Positions 15,751-23,622 of a stretch of 40,473 bases of DNA are shown one piece after another (the stretch's first letter is position 1; each line of letters opens with the position of its first letter). The DNA is from an uncultured Acidimicrobiales bacterium (GTDB lineage: Bacteria; Actinomycetota; Acidimicrobiia; Acidimicrobiales; SZUA-35), in assembly GCA_938021675.1 (NCBI GenBank), contig CALIFY010000029.1, positions 1 through 40,473 of the forward strand, in the 5' to 3' direction. The translations under genes and the position numbers were made by a program. A model generated the notes under the pieces. It was given only the letters and a program-made list of their open reading frames with translations, was not told the origin of the DNA and made no database searches.

Positions 15751-16971
15751 ATGCAGCTCCGCCGTCCGTCATCCGAGCCGATCCACCTGATCGGGGGTCG
15801 TTGTCTTACCGGCGATGGGGTGCACTCGGCGACGATCACCATCACCGGTAGACAGATCACGGCCATCGGCCCGCCCCGCTCTCGCAGCCGGACCGGCGAA
15901 GCCTTTGTGGACGCCACCGACCTTCTGGTTGCTCCAGGGTTTGTCGACCTGCAGGTCAACGGCGGGTTCGGTTACGACCTCGCCAGCTCGCCGGCCGACG
16001 TCTGGGACCTCGGGCGACGACTGCCAGCAACCGGGGTGACCTCTTTCTTGCCGACCCTGATCTCAGGTCCGCCGGAACTCCCGGAGCGACTACTGCAGGT
16101 GCTGCAGGAACGCCCGGACCGATATCGCGGCGCCGAGCCGCTCGGTGCCCACTTTGAAGGACCGATGATCGAACCGGCCCGGGCTGGTGCTCACTTGAGA
16201 GCGCACATCGTCACGCCGAGCTTCGATGCGATCGCTGGTTGGTCGCTGGCTGCCGGCGTCCAACTGGTCACCATCGCACCCGAGTTACCGGGCGCTATGG
16301 AAGTCATCGCCGAGCTGACCGCTCGAGGTGTCACGGTGTTTGGTGGGCATACCTCGGCGACGGTCGACCACGGGCGGGACGCCATCGAGGCGGGGATGCG
16401 CGGGGTGACCCACCTGTTCAACGCCATGGCCCCATTGGGGCACCGCGCCCCGAACTTGGCTGGGTTGGCGCTCGCCGACGACCGACTTGTCGCCGGTCTC
16501 ATCGCCGACGGAGTTCACGTCGATCCGGTCGTGGTGGCCGCAGTATGGAAGGCGAAGGGGGCCGACGGTGTGGCCCTCGTGACCGACGCGGTGGCAGCCG
16601 CCGGCGTGGGTCCCGGTTCGTATCGCCTCGGCGGGCATCGGGTGACAGCCGACGAGAGCAGCGCTCGGATGGCCGATGGAACGTTGGCCGGAAGTCTGTT
16701 GACGATGAACCAGGCGGTGGCCAACGTAGTCGAGATGACCGGCTGCAACGTGGAAGACGCGGTGCGTGCCGCCAGCACCACCCCAGCTTCGCTGCTGGGG
16801 CAAGACGATCGAGGGCGGCTGGTTCGTGGTGGCCGAGCCGACATCGTGCTGCTCACCGATGGTGACGTACTGCCGCAGGTCACCATCGGTGGCGGCGCTA
16901 TTCTTCACATCGTCGACCCGGGCCGTCTCCACCTGCCTCGTCAAGCGACCGACCGTTGGGCTGACCTGTAG
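15751..16971 (+). CDS. nagA: N-acetylglucosamine-6-phosphate deacetylase
   Basis: NagA removes acetate from N-acetylglucosamine-6-phosphate, feeding amino-sugar catabolism and cell-wall recycling. The 406-residue protein has the amidohydrolase layout: APGFVDLQVNGGFGYDL near the N-terminus, HFEGPMIEPARAGAH with the metal-binding Glu, then FGGHTSATVDHG and THLFNAMAPLGHR with the metal histidines, and LVTDAVAAAG with the catalytic Asp. The loop LIADGVHVDP is characteristic of NagA. Length is typical (about 380–410). ATG 15751 is used. The end is only 15 bp from the stop of the convergent oxidase gene, with no room for a separate terminator. No nagB or PTS gene is adjacent. Confidence 0.92.
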   Translation: MQLRRPSSEPIHLIGGRCLTGDGVHSATITITGRQITAIGPPRSRSRTGEAFVDATDLLVAPGFVDLQVNGGFGYDLASSPADVWDLGRRLPATGVTSFLPTLISGPPELPERLLQVLQERPDRYRGAEPLGAHFEGPMIEPARAGAHLRAHIVTPSFDAIAGWSLAAGVQLVTIAPELPGAMEVIAELTARGVTVFGGHTSATVDHGRDAIEAGMRGVTHLFNAMAPLGHRAPNLAGLALADDRLVAGLIADGVHVDPVVVAAVWKAKGADGVALVTDAVAAAGVGPGSYRLGGHRVTADESSARMADGTLAGSLLTMNQAVANVVEMTGCNVEDAVRAASTTPASLLGQDDRGRLVRGGRADIVLLTDGDVLPQVTIGGGAILHIVDPGRLHLPRQATDRWADL

Positions 16972-16986
16972 TGCCCCGCGACGGCG

Positions 16987-18882
16987 TTAGGTGGGAGCGG
17001 CGATGATGGTGCCATCGCCGGGGGCTTCCGTTTGGTTATCGGTTCCGTCGTCCGAGCTTGGGGCTAACTGGGCATCGTTGGCGTCAACCGAGTCGCCCGT
17101 AGTGCAGATGGCGCTATCCACGTAACTTCCGCCGCTCGTCGCCCACGCCTCGCCATCGGGAGCGATGAAGGTGAGGACGTAGCAGGTATCGGGACGACCA
17201 CTGAAGGCGAACTGACCTTGGGTGTCGGTGGTGGCCGTCTCCAGATAGTCAGCCCGCCCCTCGGTGAAGAGATCTACGTCGACATCAGCCACCGGCGCTC
17301 CGTCAGCGTCGGTGACCGTACCGCTGATGGTCACGTCTTCGCCGGGTGGTGGTGGGGTAGGCCCCGTACCCCGCAGTGTCAGTATCGCCGCTTCGGATGG
17401 GGTGCCGTCGGCGGTTAAGGCGAACAGCAAGTACGTGCCGGGGGTGGCGACGGTTGCCAAGTCGGGCGAATTGATCGAGAGTTCGTTGCCCGACTGACTA
17501 AACGACAATTCCTGGAACATCTGAGTGTTCATTGAATGGGTCGAGTTGTTGGTTTTTACCAACGTAACCCGATCGACCGGACCATCTACCGAGGCGGTGA
17601 ACTGTTGGTCGTATTCGATCGTGTCCGGCGCCGATGTGATCTGCGGACGGTCCGCTTCACCGGTGCTGTCGTACAGATATGGAGGGTAGAAGACCTCGGC
17701 ATCTAGGTTTGTTTGAGGTCCAGGTGCTCCACCGCCACCCACGAAAACCGATCCATCGGCCAACAGGAGGGTCGTTGAATGGTACAGGCGAGGGGTCTCG
17801 TTGGACGCCAACACCGTCCAGGTGTCGGTTGCCGGGTCCCAGACTTCAGGGGCGAAGGCCACACCGGTATCGGTGTTGTTGACCTCTGACCCACCAACGA
17901 CCAATACTCGCCCATCGGGGAGGACGAGCGCATCAGCCCAGTGGCGGGGAAAGTTCATTGGCGCCGCCGCCCGCAGACGGGGTGGGTCGTAGTTCAGGTC
18001 GACAATGGTTGCCTTGTTCGATGCGTTGACGGTTCGGTCGTCGCTGTTGCGTTCGCCGCCACCGAGCTGGAGAACGAGGCCGGTGTCAAACATGACCGAT
18101 GCTGAGGAGCCGCCGTGGTTGTCGGTCGGGAATGTGCCGAGCCGGGTGATCGAACCGTCGCCGTCGGGATCGATGTAGTACATCTGATCTTGGGAGAGGT
18201 TCCAGATCCGTCCGGCCGGGGTCACGTGGGACTTTGGGTACCACCAGCCGTACGTTGTTGCGTCCCATACGGTGTTCCCCCTGGTGCCTTCCAAGTTTTC
18301 CCAGCCAACACCAGGTGAGTAGACCTCGGCAACGTCGACTGGGTTGTCCCGGTCGCCGAACCCGCCGGGGATTCCGCCTTGAACGAGTACCCGGCCATCC
18401 CATAGCGCGGTAGCGGACGGGTACCAGCGCGGGTTATTCATAGAGGCGAAGTCGGTGAGGTCGCTGCCGTTGAATTGGGCGGTGAAGTCGGAGAGCCTGC
18501 CGCTTGTCGTCTGACCCCCGATAAGAACCTTGCCGTCCTGGCCTGGGTCGTCGACGGAGAACGAGCAGAAGAGGTTGGTTCCCAGATCGTTATCGATCGA
18601 GGTATGGGCGTCGGCTCCAAAGCCCGCCGATGGGTCCCATAGATCGAGTTCGTATCCCCCGTTACCGCCCGACCGTGTGCCTCCATAGGTCAATACGCGG
18701 CCATCGCCGAGTACCGATGCATGGATCGGTATGAAGTCCCAGTCGGCTACTTCTGACCAAGCGCCCTGTGATTCACTCCCGGTAGGTAGGGCCGCGAGCG
18801 GTGGTGATTTGCTGAGTAGAGTCGTCGCTATAAGCGCGGAAACTACAAAAAAACGGACTGGTGTCCGCCAACTCCTATGCAT
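16987..18882 (-). CDS. Exported copper-radical oxidase (glyoxal/galactose oxidase-like)
   Basis: The 631-residue protein has a signal peptide (about 1–31), a seven-bladed Kelch-type propeller (about 50–405), a DUF1929 Ig-like domain (about 412–505), a short Pro linker and a carboxypeptidase-regulatory-like domain (about 516–597). All copper-radical oxidase residues appear present: Cys106 in LFCSFSV and Tyr154 in RWYPS to form the thioether-linked cofactor, Tyr367-His368 in PRLYHST, and His449 in STHSMNTQ. By family, it would oxidise an aldehyde or primary alcohol to acid or aldehyde and release H2O2 outside the cell. The order matches glyoxal oxidase more than galactose oxidase. ATG 18882 is used; it diverges from the lipoprotein at 19129. 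Substrate cannot be told from sequence. Confidence 0.87.
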   Translation of the reverse strand: MHRSWRTPVRFFVVSALIATTLLSKSPPLAALPTGSESQGAWSEVADWDFIPIHASVLGDGRVLTYGGTRSGGNGGYELDLWDPSAGFGADAHTSIDNDLGTNLFCSFSVDDPGQDGKVLIGGQTTSGRLSDFTAQFNGSDLTDFASMNNPRWYPSATALWDGRVLVQGGIPGGFGDRDNPVDVAEVYSPGVGWENLEGTRGNTVWDATTYGWWYPKSHVTPAGRIWNLSQDQMYYIDPDGDGSITRLGTFPTDNHGGSSASVMFDTGLVLQLGGGERNSDDRTVNASNKATIVDLNYDPPRLRAAAPMNFPRHWADALVLPDGRVLVVGGSEVNNTDTGVAFAPEVWDPATDTWTVLASNETPRLYHSTTLLLADGSVFVGGGGAPGPQTNLDAEVFYPPYLYDSTGEADRPQITSAPDTIEYDQQFTASVDGPVDRVTLVKTNNSTHSMNTQMFQELSFSQSGNELSINSPDLATVATPGTYLLFALTADGTPSEAAILTLRGTGPTPPPPGEDVTISGTVTDADGAPVADVDVDLFTEGRADYLETATTDTQGQFAFSGRPDTCYVLTFIAPDGEAWATSGGSYVDSAICTTGDSVDANDAQLAPSSDDGTDNQTEAPGDGTIIAAPT

Positions 18883-19128
18883 GGTGTCGCCCTTTGGTTG
18901 AATTCTTTCGGCGTGCTGAATTCTGGCGGTGAGACCCCCTCGGCCTACCGCACTGCGGAGATCCTAGCCTCATTCGACCTCCGATGGGAAGGGTGTTATC
19001 GCATTGCCATGCAACGACATGAACAGTGATTCGGTGCAACCTGGCGGAGCGGGTCCTAAGAGGCGCATAAGAGCGCAACCAACGTGCCCCTTACCTGGTT
19101 CTCAGACGGTTTCTGCTTAGGTTCCGCC

Positions 19129-20457
19129 ATGAGAGCTAATCATGCAGTTGCGACGACCCTGTCGGCCCTGCTCGCCGCAGCCGTTCTCGGTATCGGCTGT
19201 ACCGCAGACACCGAAGCATCTACCGGCCAGGCGTCGACACGTTCTGACCCATCGACGGTGGATGCCGAGTCTGCGGCCGACAGCGAAACGGCGGCAGAGA
19301 ATGAGCCGGACGAGGTCACGACGACCGTGGTCCAAAACCTGGCGGTGATCTACCGGGCCTCCGAGGGGGTATGGCCAGGGTTCGTGCTGGCCGACCATCC
19401 GGCGGTCATCATCCTGCGGGATGGGTCGGATTCGTCGAACTTGCTCGCTCTCAACCATCCTGACCCCGACGCCCTTGGAGCGGCCAAGGAAATCAAGAGC
19501 AACGACCTGCCGTTTACCGCTCATACCATCACCGATCCGAGCGATGCGGAGAGATTGGATGCAGTGGTGAACTTCGAGTTCAACATCACCCTCGGGGGCG
19601 TTGATTCATTCGCGATCGCTGCCGACTCGTCGGACGAGATTATGTCTCCGACCTCACCCGAGTTCCCGGCAACGTTCGTTCATGAGATCTTCCACCGCTA
19701 CCAGGTCGAAGCGTTCGACGAAGGCGAGTTTTTCCAAGACGTCGAGGGGTACCCGTATGAGGCTGAGAACCTCGAACTCGCCGTCCTCGAAGAGCGGGCG
19801 CTGCTACAAGCGTTGACCGCAGCGACGGACGAGGATCGCAAGGCTGCGGCCCGCCGTTTCGCCGGCATTCGCCTCGCTCGTCGGGCGGCCGAGCCTGCAG
19901 TAGCAGAACTCGACGATGGTCAGGAACTTGCAGAGGGGACAGCCAGGTACATCGAGCATCAGGTGAACTCTGAGGAGTCGGGCGGGAGCTACCACGGTAA
20001 AAACTACGATCGAGATCTGATCGTCGACCTGGGTGGCTTGCAAGGGGGCATTAAAGAGAGCTTTGGATTCGGCCGTTTTTATGCGAGCGGGGCTGCGATT
20101 ATCCGAGTGATCGATGAGCTTGGGGTTGACGACTATCACGCTCGCCTCGAGTCAGGTCAGCCACCGGCCACCATCTTGGTCGACGCTCTCGGGGTGACAG
20201 ACGCTGATGCTGACTTGCTGGTCGATGAGGCCCGGGCCGAATACGACCCTCTTGGTGAGTTGCCAAAACAAGCGAACGCGGCAGCTGAAAAGGCGGGGGA
20301 TGAGCCGCCGGTGTTCGGCGACGAACCCTCCGTTGGGTCCGATGACGGGACGCTGACCGCCGAGCAGATTGACTGCCTCGATGATCGTGGTATCGACATC
20401 GATGATGGGGGCGGGGCGACTCTTTCCAACGAAGACGCGACCGCCTGTCTCGACTGA
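19129..20457 (+). CDS. HExxH lipoprotein, putative metalloprotease
   Basis: The 442-residue product has a signal peptide ending in lipobox GIGC (Cys24), then an acidic Ser/Thr/Ala spacer (about 25–65), typical of surface-tethered lipoproteins. The motif FVHEIFHRYQ (His185, Glu186, His189) is a zincin HExxH core, and Glu269 in ELAEGTARYIEH could be the third, gluzincin-type ligand. The C-terminal ~60 residues are acidic with two cysteines. I do not recognise a specific peptidase family, so proteolysis is inferred from motif and location. ATG 19129 has AGG 7 nt upstream and gives a clean signal peptide; the open frame back to 19084 does not. A strong hairpin lies 33 bp after the stop. Confidence 0.7.
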   Translation: MRANHAVATTLSALLAAAVLGIGCTADTEASTGQASTRSDPSTVDAESAADSETAAENEPDEVTTTVVQNLAVIYRASEGVWPGFVLADHPAVIILRDGSDSSNLLALNHPDPDALGAAKEIKSNDLPFTAHTITDPSDAERLDAVVNFEFNITLGGVDSFAIAADSSDEIMSPTSPEFPATFVHEIFHRYQVEAFDEGEFFQDVEGYPYEAENLELAVLEERALLQALTAATDEDRKAAARRFAGIRLARRAAEPAVAELDDGQELAEGTARYIEHQVNSEESGGSYHGKNYDRDLIVDLGGLQGGIKESFGFGRFYASGAAIIRVIDELGVDDYHARLESGQPPATILVDALGVTDADADLLVDEARAEYDPLGELPKQANAAAEKAGDEPPVFGDEPSVGSDDGTLTAEQIDCLDDRGIDIDDGGGATLSNEDATACLD

Positions 20458-20489
20458 ATATCTTGCCGTATATCTCACCGAATACTTCA

Positions 20490-20526
20490 CCGTGTCAAGG
20501 TCGGCCGGTGCCCGACCTTGACACGG
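20490..20526. terminator. Strong hairpin between convergent genes
   Basis: CCGTGTCAAGGTCGG (20490–20504) pairs perfectly with CCGACCTTGACACGG (20512–20526) over a 7-nt loop. It lies between the HExxH lipoprotein (plus, stop 20457) and the amphi-Trp gene (minus, stop 20594), so it could end transcription from both sides. The 3' side on the plus strand is G/T-rich (GTTGGTTGG) rather than a clean U-run. Confidence 0.75.
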
Positions 20527-20593
20527 GTTGGTTGGCGAGCGCAGTGGTTGAACGGCGGCGATCAACCAACTAATCCGGTGAGCGTCTCTTCCG

Positions 20594-20920
20594 TCAGTTG
20601 CTGTTCGACGCCCACTGCAGTTCTAACGCAAGCTCCTCTCGACCGTCTTCGATTTCGTGTTCGATGACGATGGCCGCATCTGCTGGGACGCTAAATCGAC
20701 GGTTCTGGACTTGAATGCGAAAGGCCTCTCCGGCCTCAATAGCATCGGCCAAGCGGCGTAGGGTGTCGACGAACTGCGTCGGTGGGACGTTTTTTTCGAT
20801 GTCTCGTTCAGTCACCGAAACAGTCTGCAGCAAAAATCTACGAAATGGTGTCCGCAAGTGAGGAGAGTCGGACATTGAATAGGTAAGCGAGGGTGTTGCT
20901 GGGTGATAGTCGCAGCTCAA
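20594..20920 (-). CDS. Amphi-Trp domain protein
   Basis: The 108-residue protein matches the small amphi-Trp domain family, named for alternating amphipathic strands and a conserved C-terminal tryptophan. Visible features are the helix FVDTLRRLADAIEAGEAFRI, the strand pair RFSVPADAAIVIEHEIEDG and the closing LALELQW. The domain has no assigned biochemical role that I know of. TTG 20920 has GAGGAA 5 nt upstream and is preferred; ATG 20875 or GTG about 20812 would give shorter forms closer to the bare domain. It diverges from the nucleoside hydrolase with only 55 bp between the starts, so their promoters must overlap. Confidence 0.75.
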   Translation of the reverse strand: MSCDYHPATPSLTYSMSDSPHLRTPFRRFLLQTVSVTERDIEKNVPPTQFVDTLRRLADAIEAGEAFRIQVQNRRFSVPADAAIVIEHEIEDGREELALELQWASNSN

Positions 20921-20975
20921 AGAGCTTCCTCTGGCTCACTATGGTGGGTGCCGATCGACAGCTAGGTTCGGGCCC

Positions 20976-21914
20976 ATGAGAACGCCGATGATCATCGACA
21001 CCGATACAGCATCTGACGACGCGGTTGCTCTTTTAATGGCGCTTCGCCATCCAGCGTTTGACGTCGTAGCGGTGACGACCGTCGCAGGCAACTGTGAACT
21101 TGAACAGGCCAGTAGAAATGCCCTCTACAGTGCACAGCTCTGTGGATCCGGGGTGCCGGTTCATGCCGGTGCGTCGCGGCCGTTGCGGGTAGATCCGGAG
21201 TACGCCACGTGGTTCCACGGCGAGGACGGCCTTGGCGACCAGGGATACCCACCGCCGCACAGGGGCGTGGCGGCAGAACCGGCCGTCGAGGCGCTCGTGG
21301 CGTCCGCAGAGCGTCACCCCGGTGTGGTCCTGGTAACGCTCGGGCCCCTGACAAACATTGCCCTCGCCCTTGAACGGGCACCGCACCTGCCAGACTTGAT
21401 CGGACGGTGTGTGATTATGGGTGGGTCGGCCAACTCGGTCGGCAATGTGACCCCAGCGGCCGAGTTCAACCTCTGGTTCGATCCCCACGCAGCGCGAGCG
21501 GTCTTCGCCTCGGGCCTTCCAATTGAGATGGTCGGATGGGAACTCTGTCGGGGCGATGCGGTTTTTGGAAGCGATGACATCGACAGGCTTCGTTCGATCG
21601 ACACCGAACTTGCCCATTTCATGGTGGACTGCAACGCCACGGCGCTCGAAGCTAACCGTCGCCAGAACGGTGATCAGGGAATCGGTTTACCGGACCCGAC
21701 GGCGATGGCCGTCGCACTCGATCGAGACACTATCGTCCGCCGTTCGTCCCATCACTACGTCGAGGTGGAGGCGGACAGTTCGCTGACCCGAGGGATGTCG
21801 GTGGTCGACAGTTTGGATGTGACCGGACGGCCTCCCAATGCCGAGGTGGTGTGGGAGCTCAACGTGCCGGAGTTCAAGGAATTGGTGTTCGCCGCCGCAA
21901 CCGAACAGCCGTGA
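20976..21914 (+). CDS. Inosine-uridine-type nucleoside hydrolase
   Basis: The 312-residue enzyme belongs to the nucleoside N-ribohydrolases, which cleave ribonucleosides to free base and ribose for salvage. The N-terminal IIDTDTASDDAVAL carries the Ca2+-binding Asp cluster (Asp8, Asp10, Asp14, Asp15). Also visible are VTLGPLTNIALAL, VIMGGSA and AEFNLWFDPHAA, all family landmarks, and LPDPTAMAVALD with the distal Ca2+ ligand. The usual catalytic His region is represented by the motifs around HHYVEVE. Length is typical. It starts at ATG 20976 and appears monocistronic. Base specificity cannot be assigned. Confidence 0.9.
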   Translation: MRTPMIIDTDTASDDAVALLMALRHPAFDVVAVTTVAGNCELEQASRNALYSAQLCGSGVPVHAGASRPLRVDPEYATWFHGEDGLGDQGYPPPHRGVAAEPAVEALVASAERHPGVVLVTLGPLTNIALALERAPHLPDLIGRCVIMGGSANSVGNVTPAAEFNLWFDPHAARAVFASGLPIEMVGWELCRGDAVFGSDDIDRLRSIDTELAHFMVDCNATALEANRRQNGDQGIGLPDPTAMAVALDRDTIVRRSSHHYVEVEADSSLTRGMSVVDSLDVTGRPPNAEVVWELNVPEFKELVFAAATEQP

Positions 21915-22005
21915 TAGCAGTCCACCGAAAGCCGGACCGCCCCTACCGAGCGGTTTCAACCGGTGAGGCTTGGGCCGCACATCGTGGTTGAGGGCAGTTC
22001 GGTCG

Positions 22006-22029
22006 GTTTCGGTTTGAGCGTACGGGGTA
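22006..22029 (+). promoter_or_regulatory. SigB/SigF-like promoter upstream of glsB-type gene
   Basis: GTTT at 22006–22009 and GGGTA at 22025–22029 are separated by 15 nt, which fits the GTTT-N13–16-GGGTA pattern of stress sigma factors of the SigB/SigF group in Actinobacteria. It lies about 80 bp before the start of a GlsB/YeaQ-type stress membrane protein, a typical target of such sigma factors. Short motifs of this kind can occur by chance. Confidence 0.4.
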
Positions 22030-22107
22030 GCATGTTTCGCCGTGGTGGTCTAGCTTTTTGGTGCCGCATTTCAAACACCAAATAATGCTGCGGCTGAGGA
22101 GTGGGTT

Positions 22108-22380
22108 ATGGGTTGGATCATTGGGATCGTTGGCTCGATCATCGCGGGAGGAATTATTGGCTTCGTCGCCCGAGCACTAGTACCGGGAAAACAGGATCTT
22201 TCGATTCCTGTCACGGTTGGTCTTGGGATCGTCGGCATGCTGCTGGGACAAATCGTCGGTCGGGTGATTACGCCGGACAACGAGGGTGTTCCCTGGATAG
22301 CTGGGCTCCTGTGCGCTGTCGTCGTGCTGTTCGCCCTGGTCAAGACCGGGTATCTGTCGAAAATAACCAGCAAGGCTTGA
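22108..22380 (+). CDS. GlsB/YeaQ/YmgE family stress membrane protein
   Basis: The 90-residue protein is almost entirely membrane: three glycine-rich helices (about 2–25, 33–53 and 62–82) with the family signature GWIIGIVGSIIAGGIIGFVAR, followed by PGKQDLSIPVTVGLGIVGMLLG. Members (transglycosylase-associated, Gly-zipper membrane proteins) are induced by general stress, but their action is not defined. GAGGAG lies 6 nt before ATG 22108, a strong ribosome site. A likely stress-sigma promoter lies upstream and a rho-independent-type hairpin begins about 60 bp after the stop, so this is a monocistronic unit. Confidence 0.9.
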   Translation: MGWIIGIVGSIIAGGIIGFVARALVPGKQDLSIPVTVGLGIVGMLLGQIVGRVITPDNEGVPWIAGLLCAVVVLFALVKTGYLSKITSKA

Positions 22381-22438
22381 GAGAGCTTCAACGCCAAGGT
22401 ACGAGAGGCTGGCGTAGAAGCTAGGTTCTCGCACAGAG

Positions 22439-22474
22439 ACGGGGTCGTCGGGTGTATGCCCGGCGGCCCCGTTT
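22439..22474 (+). terminator. Rho-independent terminator after the GlsB-type gene
   Basis: ACGGGGTCGTCGGG (22439–22452) pairs with CCCGGCGGCCCCGT (22459–22472), a 14-bp stem with three G-U pairs and a 6-nt loop, followed by a short T-run. It stands alone downstream of the GlsB-type gene and upstream of the convergent SDR gene. Confidence 0.75.
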
Positions 22475-22570
22475 GCGTTGTGCCCGGTAGTAACGCTGGG
22501 TCAGGGCCGCCGAGTTCGCCAAGAGACAGCTACCGCTGAACGGCACACCACGGTTTGTGTAGACGTTGGG

Positions 22571-23377
22571 TCAGCCCGGCTGGGCGTTGTCCAGACGTTG
22601 CCGGAAGCGTTGCATGCCGCCTATCCAACGGTCGATGTCTGCCGCTTTGCGTTCGACGTAGGTTTGGACCTGCGGGTGGGGGAGGCACAGGAACGTCTCG
22701 TCGGCGATGGTCTGGACCACGGCCGCCGCTACCTCCTCGGGTTCTAGGATGCCGTCTTGGCTGGCTTGGCCGCTTTCGACCTCTCGGTCCCATGCGTCGA
22801 GGTCGTCGCCGAGAATGTTGGTCCTTACCGCTTGGGGGCACAGCACAGAGACCTTCACCCCTTTGTCGCCATAGGTGATCGATAGCCACTCGGCGAAGGC
22901 GACCGAGGCGGCTTTCGACACGGCGTATGGGCCTGAGTCCAACTGGGTCAGCAGCCCGGCAGCCGACGCGGTGCTAAACAGGTATCCGTCGCCTCGGGCC
23001 ACCATCCGTGGAACCAGCGCTTTGGCTACGTGAAGGTGGGCGGTGAAATGCACGTCCATCATCCGCTGCCAGTCGTCGGCCGTTAGGTCGAGCCCACCGA
23101 CGTGGCCGTAACCGGCATTCGAAAAGAACAGATCGATCGGTCCGTCATCGTGCTCGATCTGTTCGCACAACGCGGTGAGCGCGGCGTCGTCTGCCACATC
23201 CAGGGCGACGCCTCGAGCCTGTCGGCCGATGCTGGCCGCCACCGCCTCGGCTCTTGCTCCATCCAGATCGGCTACCACCACCAACCGGGCGCCGTTATTG
23301 GCGAACGCCATGGCCGACGCCTCACCGATGCCGCTACCTCCACCGGTGACCACTGTGATCTTGTCATTGAGGTCCAT
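22571..23377 (-). CDS. Short-chain dehydrogenase/reductase
   Basis: The 268-residue enzyme is a classical SDR: cofactor motif TGGGSGIG (11–18), the Asp in VVADLDGAR that favours NAD(H), the NAG motif in FSNAGYG, and the catalytic Ser–Tyr–Lys set in STASAAG…PYAVSK. The C-terminus is longer than in the shortest SDRs and includes a LEPEEVAAAVVQTI segment, often seen in uncharacterised SDRs of Actinobacteria. ATG 23377 starts directly at the Rossmann fold; the frame is open to 23422. Substrate is unknown and the neighbours give no clear pathway. Confidence 0.87.
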   Translation of the reverse strand: MDLNDKITVVTGGGSGIGEASAMAFANNGARLVVVADLDGARAEAVAASIGRQARGVALDVADDAALTALCEQIEHDDGPIDLFFSNAGYGHVGGLDLTADDWQRMMDVHFTAHLHVAKALVPRMVARGDGYLFSTASAAGLLTQLDSGPYAVSKAASVAFAEWLSITYGDKGVKVSVLCPQAVRTNILGDDLDAWDREVESGQASQDGILEPEEVAAAVVQTIADETFLCLPHPQVQTYVERKAADIDRWIGGMQRFRQRLDNAQPG

Positions 23378-23523
23378 GGTGTTCGAGACTAGGTGGGTTG
23401 GGTGCGCGTAGCGAGAGAGCATCGCGAGTTCGACGGGGGCCGTCGAGAGCGAAGGTTGTGGGGGTGCGCGGTCGGGCGAGCGGCGAAGCGTGGCTTGTTC
23501 GGTCGATACCCATCTGGGTTTGG

Positions 23524-23569
23524 TGAAAAGCAGTCGGCCTCGGCGTCTGTGTGACGCCGAGGCCGACTG
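23524..23569 (-). terminator. Terminator of the astacin gene
   Basis: A perfect 16-bp inverted repeat (CAGTCGGCCTCGGCGT at 23531–23546 and its complement at 23554–23569) with a 7-nt loop lies 53 bp after the astacin stop. On the minus strand the stem is followed by CTTTTCACC, a modest T-run, so this should end the astacin transcript before the SDR gene. Confidence 0.85.
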
Positions 23570-23622
23570 GGTTCGGGTGTTGACTGTCGGGAGTGGTCTC
23601 CGACGGTTGTCCGTGTGCGCTG

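Noticed and set aside
15521-15772. Protein-like minus-strand frame between the acyltransferase and nagA
   Set aside because: It overlaps the end of the acyltransferase gene and the start of nagA, has no ribosome site or known motif, and long antisense frames are common at this GC content.
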